From Silene noctiflora (taxonomy: Eukaryota; Streptophyta; Magnoliopsida; Caryophyllales; Caryophyllaceae): a DNA stretch of 64,000 nt. Every line of letters starts with the position of its first letter. The first letter of the stretch is position 1. Both the position numbers and the translations under genes were made by a program. The stretch lies in contig VHZZ01000234.1 of assembly GCA_009801015.1 (NCBI GenBank), positions 82,331 to 146,330 of the forward strand, in the 5' to 3' direction. The notes beneath the pieces are model-generated. The model was not told where the DNA came from, did not search any database, and saw only the letters and a program-made list of their open reading frames with translations. Positions 46,925-58,874 of the stretch are shown piece by piece.

Positions 46925-49900
46925 ATGGAGTCGAAAGAGAATATGTCGTTAGGAGTGACGGTCATAGGAGCGGAAGCTCCATCAAATTATCATGTAGCAC
47001 AACGGAGTGAAACCCCCCATTCCCAGACAGCATTAGCTTTGCCAGCTGGAGGTGTAACCCCGGTTAGTGTTGACATGGCGGGGTCCATGGAGAAAAAGAA
47101 GCGGGGTAGGCCCCGGAAATATGGTCCAGATGGGAATGTGCAAAGGCCGTATTCACCAATGCCGGTTTCAGCATCAGCTCCACCTGCTATTGGCGGTTTT
47201 TCAAGTGGGAAGCGAGGTAAAGGGAGAGGTGCTTCAGAGGCCAAAGACCAGCAGAGATTTCAGATGGCTACTATGGGTAATGCAGAAATTTCTCTTATTA
47301 TTTATGATAATTAATGTGAAACTTTTGTGATCTAATAATTCATTAATCAAAATCTTTGTTTAGATGCAAAAAAGAGTTCATTAATACTTAATGACTTGGC
47401 CAAAGTGGCACATTGAGTCTTGTGTAAGATTATCTCATTTGTGAGACCAACTCAAATATTTTTGTATTCCTCAGTAAATTGTATATATGCCTGACTAGTT
47501 GGTCTCTCTTATGCCCAAAAGTGTCACATGAGGAATTGTAGCTAGTCTAGCCGTAGTTTAGCGGTGTTGCTTGATTTCGCTTTTGACACGCTTATAAACT
47601 TTCGAGTCCTCCCAATAAAGTTTTGAGTTATATCAGTTACCTAAGTTTTAAATTCATATTTATCTTTATAGGTCTCATTTACCTTGACTGGTTGACTGTA
47701 TGGTATAGGCAATGTTGAATGTTAGTTATGTTCTTTTCAAGGGCATTCCAAGCAAGTTGGAATGATCAATAAGCAATGCATTTACAAGTGGTAGAGAGCT
47801 ATAAAGGCTTGTGAAAATTTGCGTCCTTAGTCATTGTCTCGATTGTCTAGACCAAGACGCCTTGATGCTCTCTTGAAGTAGCTGCTATGGCTTTCACTTT
47901 GCTTGTTATCAATTTATTGGATGGTTTAGTTATATTTTTCGATCAATCATTTAGTTTCCCCATTGTTCTGATTTTCTAAAATCTTAAATCACTCTGAGCA
48001 GGTGATGAGTTTGGACGTTCTGACGGAGCTAACTTCACTCCGCATGTCATAACAGTTGATGCTGGCGAGGTATGTCTTCATCTTGTATAGCTGTATGATC
48101 ATTAACGAAGACCATAAAGCTTCTGTGCTATACTCATCATTCTTAAGTAACTTAACCAACTACATCTGCGAGCTTTTTTTAAACTGGATAACAATCCTGT
48201 TGACCTGATGACCACAGGCTTACACCTATATATTACATTCTGTCTTCTTCTTAATGCTTTAGTTGAAACATATTCCCTGATTGGATCTGCATGTCAGTCA
48301 TTGGACTCTTAGGAAGCCCATATGCACTAAATTATTACTCCGTATGATTTAAATTCTTTGACACGAACAAGAAACGCCTTTTGCATGCAGTTGTACGGAT
48401 GTTACTGTAAACACGATGTGTTATTTCTTCTTTCTGGTCACTACTGAATAAAACGTCACTGAGCATACTGGTATGTGTAGGATGTTACAGCAAAAATCAT
48501 ATCTTTTTGTCAACAAGGACCGCGGGCAATTTGCATTCTTTCAGCTAATGGAATGGTCGCTAATGCTACACTTCGTCAATCTGACTCTTCTGGCGGTACA
48601 TTGACTTACGAGGTAAATACCCAGTCTTATATATTCTTACTCCTATTCATACTTTTTATGGAGTATCTAATGAATTAGGAAATCCTTACGTCTTTTAGTT
48701 TGAGCCCTGAATTTCCAACCACCATAGTGCTGACCATCACTCACTCTAGTCTAACCCCTTCTCCAAAAATTGTTCTGTAAGCCAATGGGGTAACATGGAA
48801 AAGAATTTAGAGCACACTCTCCCGTCCCTTTTCCGGGATACAATCCGTACTTAAATGAATTCAATGTTCCATGAGCCAGTTTTTTATTTTCGACGGAGTA
48901 ATATTTTATTTTATCAGATTCAAACTCACCCAATACCTTACAGTAAATTTAAATAATCAGGTGGTTAACAGAATTCAATGGAGTTAGGTTTACATACAAG
49001 TGTTCCTTTTTATTTTCTTCATTATGTAGCAAAATATGTCATTTGTGTTAATACCATTACCAGGTTGCCGGGTCATTTTGAAGCTAGTATCAAAAATCCT
49101 TCGAATTTTTTTTTATATTATTGATCATAGAATAAGGCTGCCTGCTACAATGGCCTAATGTTGACATGTGTAACTGTATAAAAATCTGCAATAACTGTTT
49201 TCTGATGTGATTTGTGCATTTATTACAATCGAAACCACCCCGTATTTGTCTCAAATTACCAGATATCAACCTTGTATATCTGTTCTATTTGCGCTTTCCG
49301 CTTGCTATTAATCGCATGCAAATGACTCACGGTTCTCATCTAACATAGGGACGCTTTGAAATAGTAAACTTGTGTGGGTCTTTTACCCCTACCGAGAGGG
49401 AAGGTACAAGATACAGAGAAGGTGGCTTAAGCGTGTCTTTGTCAAGTCCAAATGGTCAAGTTGTTGGTGGATGTGTTGCTGGTTTGCTGATCGCCGCAAG
49501 TCCTATTCAGGTAAAAACTAAATAGTTGATCTTGTTTAGCATGACATGAATTCCTTCTGAGCATGACAAAATTTGGTTGCTGTTCTCCTCTTAAAGTTAT
49601 TAATCAAGTGGTATTGATCAATTATGGCTGAACTATTTAATGTGAGAAGTCTTTTCTGTTTTTTTTTTTTTTTTGGTTCAAATGAGCGCAGTATGTCGCG
49701 GGTGAGAAGTCTTTTCTGTTGTTAAATGGAGTAAGACTCTCTCTGCATTCGTAGCCGTGTCACCAACACACACCCATGCCCAACTCTTTCTGCAGAGTTT
49801 GAATTACATAGCTATAAAATGAATAATGATCCTAAAGAATTCACTGAAGTCGTAAGTAGTCGAGGGATTTGGATGGGAGGAGAGGGGGTTTGAATTACAT

Positions 49901-50359
49901 AGCTATAACTGCCTATAAAATGCTTTAAACGTAGGAATGAGTTCGGGATAAAAACAATGTTGCATTCTTTCTCCATTCCCTTCCTTGAAATTCTATCCAA
50001 ATAAAAGCGAATCCATTATTATTTAGTTGTCGTAACATGGTTGCACTCTGGTTCCTTGATTGTATCAGATAATTGTGGGGAGCTTCTTACCGAGTATGCC
50101 ACCTGAGGTTAAGCCAAAGAAGCCTAAAGCTCAACCACCGTCTGCTCCTACTCCTTTCACCATAACATCTGCTCTGCCTCCACCTGCAAACGTTGATAAA
50201 GAATCATGCAATGGCCAGGGGCATAATACTCCGGTTCCCCCAATGCAGAATCTCACTTCACCACCACCATTCCGTAGAGAAAACTGGCCAAACACACATT
50301 CTATGCAAGAACGAAGGACATCAACCACCGATATTAATATATCCCTACCTGGAGGGTAA
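46925..50359 (+). CDS. AHL1: AT-hook motif nuclear-localized protein (AHL1-like)
   Basis: Nuclear chromatin protein: an AT-hook binds the minor groove of AT-rich DNA, and the PPC/DUF296 domain mediates trimerisation and partner binding. Five exons: 46925-47276, 48002-48069, 48481-48612, 49349-49510, 50069-50359; 1,005 nt, 334 aa, all GT-AG. The AT-hook KKKRGRPRKYGPDG is at about 57-70 (the RGRPRKY form). A GKRGKGRG segment at about 95-102 sits near where some relatives have a second hook but lacks the GRP core. PPC spans about 128-245 (TPHVITVDAGEDV, QQGPRAICILSANG, GTLTYEGRFEIVNLCGSF, LLIAASPIQIIVGSF). The tail is Pro/Ser-rich. Closest in memory to Arabidopsis AHL1; the exact paralogue is uncertain. 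The ATG at 46925 is preceded by an overlapping ATG at 46921. Confidence 0.93.
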
Positions 50360-51325
50360 TTTATTAATTCTCGACCTCTATTTCTTATTGATTTCTCATT
50401 TAATTATGGGATAATGAGTTTGTCTGACATGTAAGACCGTCTCATACAATTTGTACGATACTTAAAACCCATGATGACGAAATTTGACAAGTTGTGAAAC
50501 GTACTCGTATAATGCAGGATGCAGTAGGATTCTCAGCTGCTAGTCTGACTTGTATGCTAATCAGCTAATCACAGGAGGAGCATTTTTATCTTAGGATGAA
50601 TAGCCTTGTTTGGATTTCCCCTTGACGGTGTTTTAGGCACGTTTTCGGAAATTACGTGTGGTATAAGCTAGTAATATTAGGAAACTACTTATGCGTGTTG
50701 TAGGTGCAATTATTGTAGGGAATTGGGTGTAGTTTATTGTATTTTCTTCAATAGAAATTATGTTTGAACATTAAATGTAGGTTGAACCTTTATATATTAT
50801 GATTAAGGTTTCCACTTTCCGGGATCGAATCCCACCCATGTAATGTAATCCTCCATTGAAGTAGCTTTTCAAAGCATTTGAACAGCAACTATATTTATGT
50901 CGATTGTTTTTCGACTACGGTGTTTTTACTCTCTCAACTGTTGATAACTGTGTGTGTTTCTTTTCCGATTCATCTGGAATCGAGATTCATAGCTGAGACG
51001 TGTATGATAATGTCGATAGAGTTTCTGTCAGAGCTGGACATTGTCGACAAACTGAGACAAAATAAAGATAACATGTCTAATTCATTATAGAACTTTCATG
51101 CTTACATATAAGCAATTATCAGCAGAAAAATTCTCGTGTCCTCCGGGAAGCCATTATAATAGTTCATTTAATGGATTGCCTTTAGGAGTAAGAAAAACAA
51201 GCTAGTAACAGACTAACAGGTGCGTACACCCCCTTGATATGTTTCTTTGTTAAATTTTACTATTTGCCATATGTAGCACAAATATTTACGGATTAAAATG
51301 TTACCGTGCAGTTATTATCCAACAA
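50360..51325. other. AHL 3' flank and spacer
   Basis: The first few hundred bases are the likely AHL 3' UTR. No further gene; the frame at 50878-51090 is unrecognised and has no gene context. Confidence 0.6.
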
Positions 51326-51398
51326 GCCCGTCTAGCTCAGTTGGTAGAGCGCAAGGCTCTTAACCTTGTGGTCGTGGGTTCGAGCCCCACGGTGGGCG
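51326..51398 (+). tRNA. tRNA-Lys(CTT): tRNA-Lys (anticodon CTT)
   Basis: 73 bases fold as a standard cloverleaf. The acceptor GCCCGTC pairs with GGTGGGC (two G-T wobbles). The D arm has AGCTCAGTTGGTAGAGC. The anticodon stem CAAGG/CCTTG encloses loop CTCTTAA with anticodon CTT. The T arm is GTGGGTTCGAGCCCCAC. A-box and B-box (GGTTCGAGCCC) are intact and there is no intron. CAACAA immediately upstream is the CAA-type start context of plant tRNA genes, and a T run at 51404-51410 can end Pol III transcription. Confidence 0.97.
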
Positions 51399-51403
51399 AT
51401 TTG

Positions 51404-51410
51404 TTTTTTT
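51404..51410 (+). terminator. Pol III terminator of tRNA-Lys
   Basis: A run of seven T bases on the coding strand, about six bases past the tRNA 3' end. Confidence 0.8.
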
Positions 51411-52201
51411 GCAGGATTGTAAGATTTTTAATTTTTTTTAAAAAATAAAATTTTAGTAATTTTAGTTTTAGATGAAGACCTTTTTCAGCCTTTTAATGAT
51501 TTCTTCGAAAGACCGATATAGCGCCATGTAGAAGTGGAGTACAAAAATTGCGGGATAAATCCGAGTTTTTGCCTGTGGTTATGAAAGTAAGTACTCAATA
51601 AACAAATCCTCTAGGTGAAAATAGCCGAATTATAAAGCTCCAATTGACATGTTAAGCAAGGCCAACACGGTTTTTACAGTGTCAGTTAGTTTAACTAATA
51701 AAGTCTTTCGGTGATTCTATTTCTAACTGGGTGTGAAAAGTGGGACGTCTATTATCAAAACTGTCGCCGTGCTTCATTTTGTACGAAAAAAAAGACCATT
51801 ACATCAACATTATCGTCGAGTTTCATTTGCACGAAAAGAAACAAAAACGTAAAATAAAGCCAACAAAACTTGTCTATAATCTATCTCAACTACTATTCAA
51901 AATCCGATACAAAATAGTAACTGTCGTCCACGTTGAATCAAGTCCTACAAGATATCAACATTGACAGTAGATTTTCAACATTCTAAAGGATTGATCTGGT
52001 CTACCAGTCTCTCTACCTAGATCAACCGGTTCTCTAAAGCTGATCTCGAAAGCACAAGAATTCTCAAGCTTCAGAGAAAGGGACATACGAGACTGCTCAA
52101 GAAGTTAGCTTTAAGAAGGAAAGTATATCAGTGTCGCACGACCACATCGAGTATATTTTTGTAGGTTTCAAAGCTGTTGGTGCTGGTGCCGTCTGATTTC
52201 T
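51411..52201. other. Spacer between the tRNA and the TBL2-like gene
   Basis: No gene. The part close to 52202 should contain the 3' UTR of the minus-strand TBL2-like gene. The frame at 51740-51964 has no recognisable similarity. Confidence 0.6.
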
Positions 52202-55200
52202 TCAAGCTGGATGAGAAAGAGGTGCCTGCCATAATTTGACTTTCTTGTCGACACCAGATGTTGCTAAGATCAAGGATTCTGAGTTTCCTGTGAAATTAGT
52301 CAGACAAGGGAGAATTAGTTTTGACAAAATGCACAATTTTGAGACGGAATAGAGTATGAATCATGAAAATGACCAGTAGAAAGAGTCCTCGGTGCCCAAG
52401 TGATGCAAGTTATGTCTCCTGCAAGAATAAACAAATGCTTTAATCAAGTGATTTCATGGTTGATCATAGATGAGCACATTACATGTAGTCACTAGATAAA
52501 AGCAGTAGACACCGGTTATTAAGTGATTTCGTGGAAGACGAGCACACAATGCATGCCGTCACTAGTTTAAACTTTACAGCAGGACATTCGAGATATAGAA
52601 CATGTGTAATTCCATTCTATGAGAACCTAGGCCTGGAAAAAAAAGTTACCATAAGATCTGACATCGCTAACTTAACCACCACAAAAAGTTTGGCGGAGAC
52701 GAAAAACCACAGCCCACACTTCATGCCTTGATAGACCACTCAAACTAAAAACTAGAGGGAATCATATGACGAGCAGGTAATCCTATAGGCACTTGAAGTC
52801 CTTACAGTAACTTAGAACTTCCTTTCCATGCAAGAAAAAACCGAAGAAAGAAAGCATCTCATGTGATAAAATTGTAAAATGAAACGGTATCAAGGCAGCA
52901 CAGAGACACGTGCTAGAATCAGAGTATGAATTTCATAAATTAGGCGTTTTCTGTACTGATGCAAATGGTAACACTAAAATAAAAGCATAGTAATACAAAT
53001 AGGCACTGTACCCCCTGCTATTTGAGCAACTCATAAGTAGGCAGACACCTCATACAATGGGCTTACCGTCATGCGCCTTTTCATCGATGTCCAACACATT
53101 TCCAGTCTCAGGACACAGCCACTGCAATGTAGGACCGTGAGTGGCGGCCAGTATTTTTCCATCAGGAGATAAACTGAGATGATCATAATGCAAAGTGGCA
53201 CCCTTTGAATCCTGAAGAGGAATTGGAAATCCTTTCAGAATCTTGGGGTCTTCATCCATGTGGTAACGAACTGCAACAATACTAATGAAGTCAGCGTCCA
53301 TTGGAAAAAAAATGTGAAACGAAATAATGAATGCGTAATAATAACTACTTATATACCTATGCATAATTTCAAGGACTACAATACTCGCAAGTAGTAGACA
53401 TCCGCACATTCTAAACATAACTCCCTCCCAACTCCAATTTACCCACTTCTCTTTCACATGTATGTCAATGCGTATTTTACACCGTCAATATCTTTCCTTA
53501 CAAAATGGTAAAAATTATAAAAGTTTAATATTCTTGATGTACACATAAAGACGAATAAAACAAGACCTCACATGACTATGTTTTCTCTTATACATTAGAA
53601 AGAATTTTGAAGATTCTCTATACTGTGAATAGTGTCAAAAAGAGCAATGGGTAAATTGGAGTTGAATGGAGCGGGTACAACATTCCAGAATGTTTAGAAT
53701 GTGCAAATGCCGTTACAACTTTCATGGTTCCATACCCACTGTAACACTACAATATTCCAGAATGTTGTAATGTCTAGAATGTACAAAACACGCACCATTA
53801 ATATTCCATATTTTCATGGTTCCGTCCTTAGATGCAGTTATAATTTGCTCAGAGTTTGGAGAGAAACATAAACAAGTTACTGCGCTCTGAAAACAAAGAA
53901 GATAAGGATAATGTCAATGACAAAAGTGAAGAAAATAATAACTTTCATGTTCAGCAGCATTGGTGCCAGCGTGTCACCAATAAGCAACTAGGCAAGTGTG
54001 GCAGCTATAAGAATCAAAGTACACAAGAAATTGAACAACAACAACATTACACAAGAAATTGAACACACGGAAAAAAACTGCGTCACCCGAAAATAGGGGA
54101 GGGATCCAAGTTTCATCCAACATTGTTTATCCTAACAAATTAATTGGGTATGGAACAATTTTGAAGGAAACTCTTCTACTCTCTTCCAAGTCCCTTCTCC
54201 TCTCTTCCATGGATATTCTCTCTCACCCCTCTTTCTCTCTCTTCCGTATCCATCCCATCTATTTTCTTCATTCATCTCTTCTTCTCTCAATTAAATATGT
54301 TGCCTTGACAAGTCACTTTGGTTGTATTTCACGCATCCAACATTCCAACACTGTGTCGCATTCGACACTTGCATGTGTTGCAAGTGTTGTAACTACATGA
54401 TAAAGTCATGTACACTATAACTGCCCAAAGCATGCATGTAACTAATGTTACACTCAAATTTTATTGTGAAGCAGAACTATTTCTAGAAATTCAGGCACAC
54501 ATTGGATAAGAAAATCAGCGAACTCAAGCACATCAAAATACAATGACAGAAGAGAGATAAGATGCAAAACCTTGTGCCCCTTCAGCTGCATAGCTTTCAC
54601 GATTTCTTTGACAGAACCATCCTTTGAGTATATGATCTCCCATATCTACCAAATAAAACCAACAAAACAAGAAGCTCACGCATTTCAGTCCAGATCTACC
54701 ACGAAAATCACAATATCATAGCACTCAGATGCACATGATGAAGACACTACTAAAGAGGCACTTGCATGGAAAAGCTAAAAGCAAATTAAGACTTTCTTAT
54801 TTGAAGAATTTAAACGCGAGATCAAATGAATAATAAGCCAATATTCATCAAAAAAAAAATACGAAGATAAATGTAAAGATTTATGCTAGCTGGTACAAAT
54901 ATATACGGACCAGTAGTTGACCATCTGGCCTGATGATGACATAAAATAATACTCCGTTCACATCAGTCAATTATTTACCTTATTAATTCTTTGAGGGGTA
55001 TTTCAATCAAAGGTAGCAAATGACGGGGGTGAAGGGAGTACTAAGAGACATCATGGTGTGGATAGAGACTGAGAGTGTAGAAGTTAAAACTGAAAGCATG
55101 TTACAAAGTCTGGTGGACCAAAGAAAGGAAGACAGAAATACATTAACACTAACACTCACAAACTAATAAACTAGGATAATAGCAATTTTTTTCCTAACGC

Positions 55201-57461
55201 ACCTTCACGTCAGCTGTAAATGCAGCAGCAGCCATAAAACGACCATTAGGAGATAAGGAAGCCATATGGTTCTTCAGCTGATTGGTGTCAACCGTACCCA
55301 ATGATTTTCCAGTTTTCCCATGCCAAAGTTTAATTTCAGTTGCTGGAAAAAATTTTTATCACATTCAGATCTCAACAACTGAGAATCATTATTTACAATA
55401 GATAGTCTTGTAATATCATTGAATGCTAAGTTACAGTACTGTAGAAACAAATCAGACATTCAGCTTACGAGAAGGGAGTGAAGATGTTAAACATAAATGC
55501 ACAATATAAGCTTTTCACCAAACCAGAAAACCAAAGGCACAAAAGCGTCAAACAGATTCAAATTTGATTATTTATGATACTTCTTTCCCTACAGCCCTCA
55601 GTTTACAAAAATGCCTTCGTTTCGGGCTAGAACCCTTACTGGTACAAGATATAAGTACACACATATACTGAACTCAAGTTTGGTGGTGAAGGCTAGAACA
55701 ATTTTTTTTCAACAGAGAAACTAACAGGAGGAAAAAGTATCACGACAGGAAATACCTTCCGAACAAGAGGCTACAATGGTACTTCCATCAGCACTGCCAA
55801 AACTTGCAACAGTTGAGAATAGACTTAAAATTTCATGTTTATCATGGACTTTATGATGTTGCCACTTAATTTCGGGAAGAGGAAGCTTCTGTTTACTTCC
55901 ATCAGAAGGTTTAGCCTTGTCTTCCCCATACAGGTACAATGATGAACCAGTAAGAGCCTGAGTAGCCACTACAATTGAAGACGCATCATCAACAAATGCA
56001 ACATCTACCGGCTGGTTTCCAGCAGGCAGGTTTATACGCAAAAACCTGCAATGTACAAAAGAATTACTGATTTTCAATACCACTGCTCTCAAATTCTAAA
56101 TAACGGTTACTCATAGGACATATGGCGTAGTACACAGTACATACTTGAAACTTTTGTTGGAAACATCATCCAGTTTAAAGATACGGACTACACCATCAGC
56201 ACAGGCTGCAAGACGACAAAAAAAAAATCATTACAAACATGCGAAAAATTCTTTTCAATAATGAAAATGGAGAATAATTCATCTAAAATAAGAAGGAAAC
56301 ATGAGCCAAAACTTTTAACAAAGCAAGCGAAACATGATTAATCAAGACCATTGGACCACTCCAACTGTTCTAATAGAAATACAGTGGAAAGACAGAAGCG
56401 CGATTACCTCATAAAACCTCATTAAAGGTTTAAAACAGTCCTTAGCTACCAATGCAACCACCAATATGAAATTAGTGAGACATAGGGTTTGGAAGTAACT
56501 ACTACGCCAGATTCGAGGAGATACAACTATAGACCATCATAAAATGACCTAAGCTCCTAAAATCATCAACTATACAAACATATCAACATTCATCGACAAC
56601 CGTCTACGGCCTCAGACACAAACTTTCAAAAATATAAAACGATCGTTTTCTGTTACATTGAGCCCTGCACCTTGCAGCCTCATACACCCTCCGTCCCAAT
56701 CATTTCTTTACCTTTGATTACCTCTCACAAAGAATTTGAAACAAATGAATGGAACACTACCGATGCAACTAATTAAGGACGGCTACCTAGTTCTCTATCA
56801 TCAAAATTCAAACATGTTACTTCTATAATACTATTACCACGATCATTTCATCACATGTGAAATTGTTAATTATCTCGGCGTATACCTGTATACGAAACGA
56901 AAAACCTCAATATGATTCGAAATAACACCTAACAAAAGCTCAAACCATCGGCAAACAAATCAACAAAACAAATTTTGAAGATCATCAAATGAAACAAAAC
57001 TAATCAGCTCAAAAGAGCATCACCTGTAGCCAAACTCCGGCCGTCGGCCGAAAAACAAACTCCGCCAACAGAATCACCGTGACCTTTCAACGTATTAAGA
57101 TCCAAAGGATGATGTTTCTTGCTATGTTCCTACACAAGATTCAATCACATTTTCAAAATTCACAATCTCCACAACATTTCTCCAATTCAAAACCCTAATT
57201 AGCAACAATTAAACAATAAATTATCATAATCAAGATGATCACCTTATCAGCGGCATGAGAATGATGCTTCGATTGAGATTTCTTGGAAACATTACCAGAT
57301 TTCGTAGTTTTTTTCGGGTTATTAGCGTCATTAACAAGCTCCGCTTTCGCAAGAGATTCAACCTCGGATTTTTGCTTCTTGAAGTAATTGCCGAAGATTA
57401 GAAACGCGATGATTGCGCCGAGAATTATTGATAGAAGTATGATCGGAAGTAATGGATCCAT
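52202..57461 (-). CDS. TBL2: Transducin beta-like protein 2 (TBL2-like) WD40 membrane protein, complete
   Basis: Ten exons: 57461-57243, 57129-57024, 56205-56145, 56045-55756, 55342-55203, 54645-54571, 53886-53796, 53270-53067, 52418-52374, 52287-52202; 1,317 nt, 438 aa, about the length of animal TBL2. All introns are GT-AG. An N-terminal membrane anchor (about residues 4-27, LLPIILLSIILGAIIAFLIF) is followed by a Lys/Ser/His-rich linker. WD40 repeats then fill the rest: LKGHGDSVGGVCFSADGRSL, LKGHKSAVTCLCFSPNSEQI with KDGTMKIWNIN, LSPDGKILAATHG, and the last, LATSGVDKKVKLWQAPL, reaching the stop. Animal TBL2 is an ER protein linked to stress signalling; an ER location here is inferred from the anchor. 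A ~650-bp intron (53066-52419) separates exons 8 and 9. The plant role is not established. Confidence 0.9.
54952..55038. mobile_element. Short Stowaway-like hairpin MITE in a TBL2 intron
   Basis: 87 bp with inverted ends (CTCCGTTCACATCAGTCAAT at the left, ATGACGGGGGTGAAGGGAG at the right), flanked by TA at 54950-54951 and 55039-55040. The interior TTTGAGGGGTATTTCAATCAAAGGTA matches the two hairpins in the AHL leader intron. Confidence 0.75.
56684..56760. mobile_element. Degenerate Stowaway-like hairpin in a TBL2 intron
   Basis: Begins CACCCTCCGTCCCAATCATTTCTTTACC, like the other hairpins of this family. The right half (CACAAAGAATTTGAAACAAATGAATGGAAC) is only partly complementary. It lies in the 818-bp TBL2 intron between exons 2 and 3. 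Confidence 0.45.
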
Positions 57462-58874
57462 TTTTTCGATTTTTTGGCGTAAACCCTAGAAATTGATGAT
57501 TAATGATTTATGATGATGAGAAAGGGGGAAAATGTGTAGTATAGCCGTACAGTGAAGTATGGGGAATTGGGGAGTGCAATTTCGAGACAACGGTTTGGTT
57601 CGGAAAAATACAATAAAAACAAACAAATAAATGCGGAACGGTCGGTGTTATTGAGTTTCGGTTAGTGGTGATAACGAGGTGAGGCGAGCCGAGTTCGAAC
57701 ATCACCTTCCTCGACTTGTGCTGCGAAACTCGAGCTCGAGCTTATCTGATCTTTTAAAAAAAAATGCGCTCATTATCAAACTTGCGCGTTTAAATCCGAC
57801 TCAAGCTCAACTCAAACCTATATATAATTGTTAAATTTTCATTCACCGGATTGGAAGATTATATATGGAAATATTAGACGAATTAATGATATAATCATGG
57901 TGCGGAGTATAATTTTTTTTACAAGATAAGAGCAAGATCTTATCTAATCACACAACTTCGAGCAGTTCGCAAGCCTTTCGAGCTGAGCGCCCGGTTTGAC
58001 TCATTAAGCTCCTACTTGCTCGCGATTTGTCCCGTCTCATTATTATCACCCCTAGTTTATGTATTATTAATGTGTAGAAGTTTGGGCGTCAAAGACAATT
58101 AATGTTAGGGTTGCGATCGATACGATTACGTAACTTTGGAATTGTATAAGGAATGATTACGGACAATGTTATCGATGTGGAGCAGGTTTTTGTCTTTTGC
58201 TTTTCGGATGTACGTGATAATATTGGGGTTTTGGAGGCCAACCGTGGCACTTTGATAAGTTTGTTTGGTGTTTTCATCGACCTATTTTCCAGAGCGGTTC
58301 ATATACCCCGCTAAAATTTGGTGATGGAAAGGCAGCAATTCAGTCATTTTGGTAGATGTTGTTACACGGACATATGCGGTGGTTTTAGGCCTGATCATTT
58401 TACTTGCAGTGGTGTTCTTATTGCTTTGATTACCTGATAATACAATGCAGTGTTTGTCAGTTGCACTGTCCTGTGGTGAAGTTGGGTATGCTTGTTTACC
58501 GTCTTTTATGTCTTTATCTGTCGCTTTTAGTTGTAATTCATTAGCTCTATGAGATGGGAAGGAACGATGAGCTGACATTGACTACAGTGAATAAGAAGTT
58601 CGCAAACTTACAAGCTGTGGAAGAGATTTTACAGGAGAAAATGACATCGACAGCTCCTATCTGTACTAATCCGTATATCAGCCTATATCAAGCACTTTCA
58701 GTGCAGCTGAATCCTACTGTTTTCGGAACTCTATATTTGAAGAAAGAGACGGTACAGATAAAAATAAACAAAAATTCTAGTTACAGTACTTTGATCATGT
58801 ACTAAGGCGTCTTTCCTGCGCCTGTAAGCATCTTTACTGCGCCTGTAATCACTCAGGGGAATTGCTCAGATTAA
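57462..58874. other. TBL2 promoter region and SEC1 3' flank
   Basis: Both neighbouring genes are on the minus strand, so this stretch holds the 3' UTR of the SEC1-like gene (near 58874) and the promoter and leader of TBL2 (near 57462), with a hAT-like element between. Open frames at 58089-58277, 58282-58578 and 58554-58805 have no recognisable domain or splice context. Confidence 0.6.
57663..58054. mobile_element. hAT-like MITE upstream of TBL2
   Basis: A 392-bp element with inverted ends: TAGTGGTGATAA at the left, and TTATCACCCCTA-type at the right (inverted TAGGGGTGATAA). The 8-bp flanks are GTTTCGGT (57655-57662) and GTTTATGT (58055-58062), matching at 6 of 8, as expected for an old 8-bp duplication. 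The interior is full of GAGCTCGAGC/GAGCCGAG words. It lies within 200-600 bp of the TBL2 start. Confidence 0.55.

Noticed and set aside
58282-58805. Overlapping open frames on both strands between TBL2 and SEC1
   Set aside because: No domain, no conserved neighbour exon and location in expected UTR/spacer; cannot be supported as a gene.
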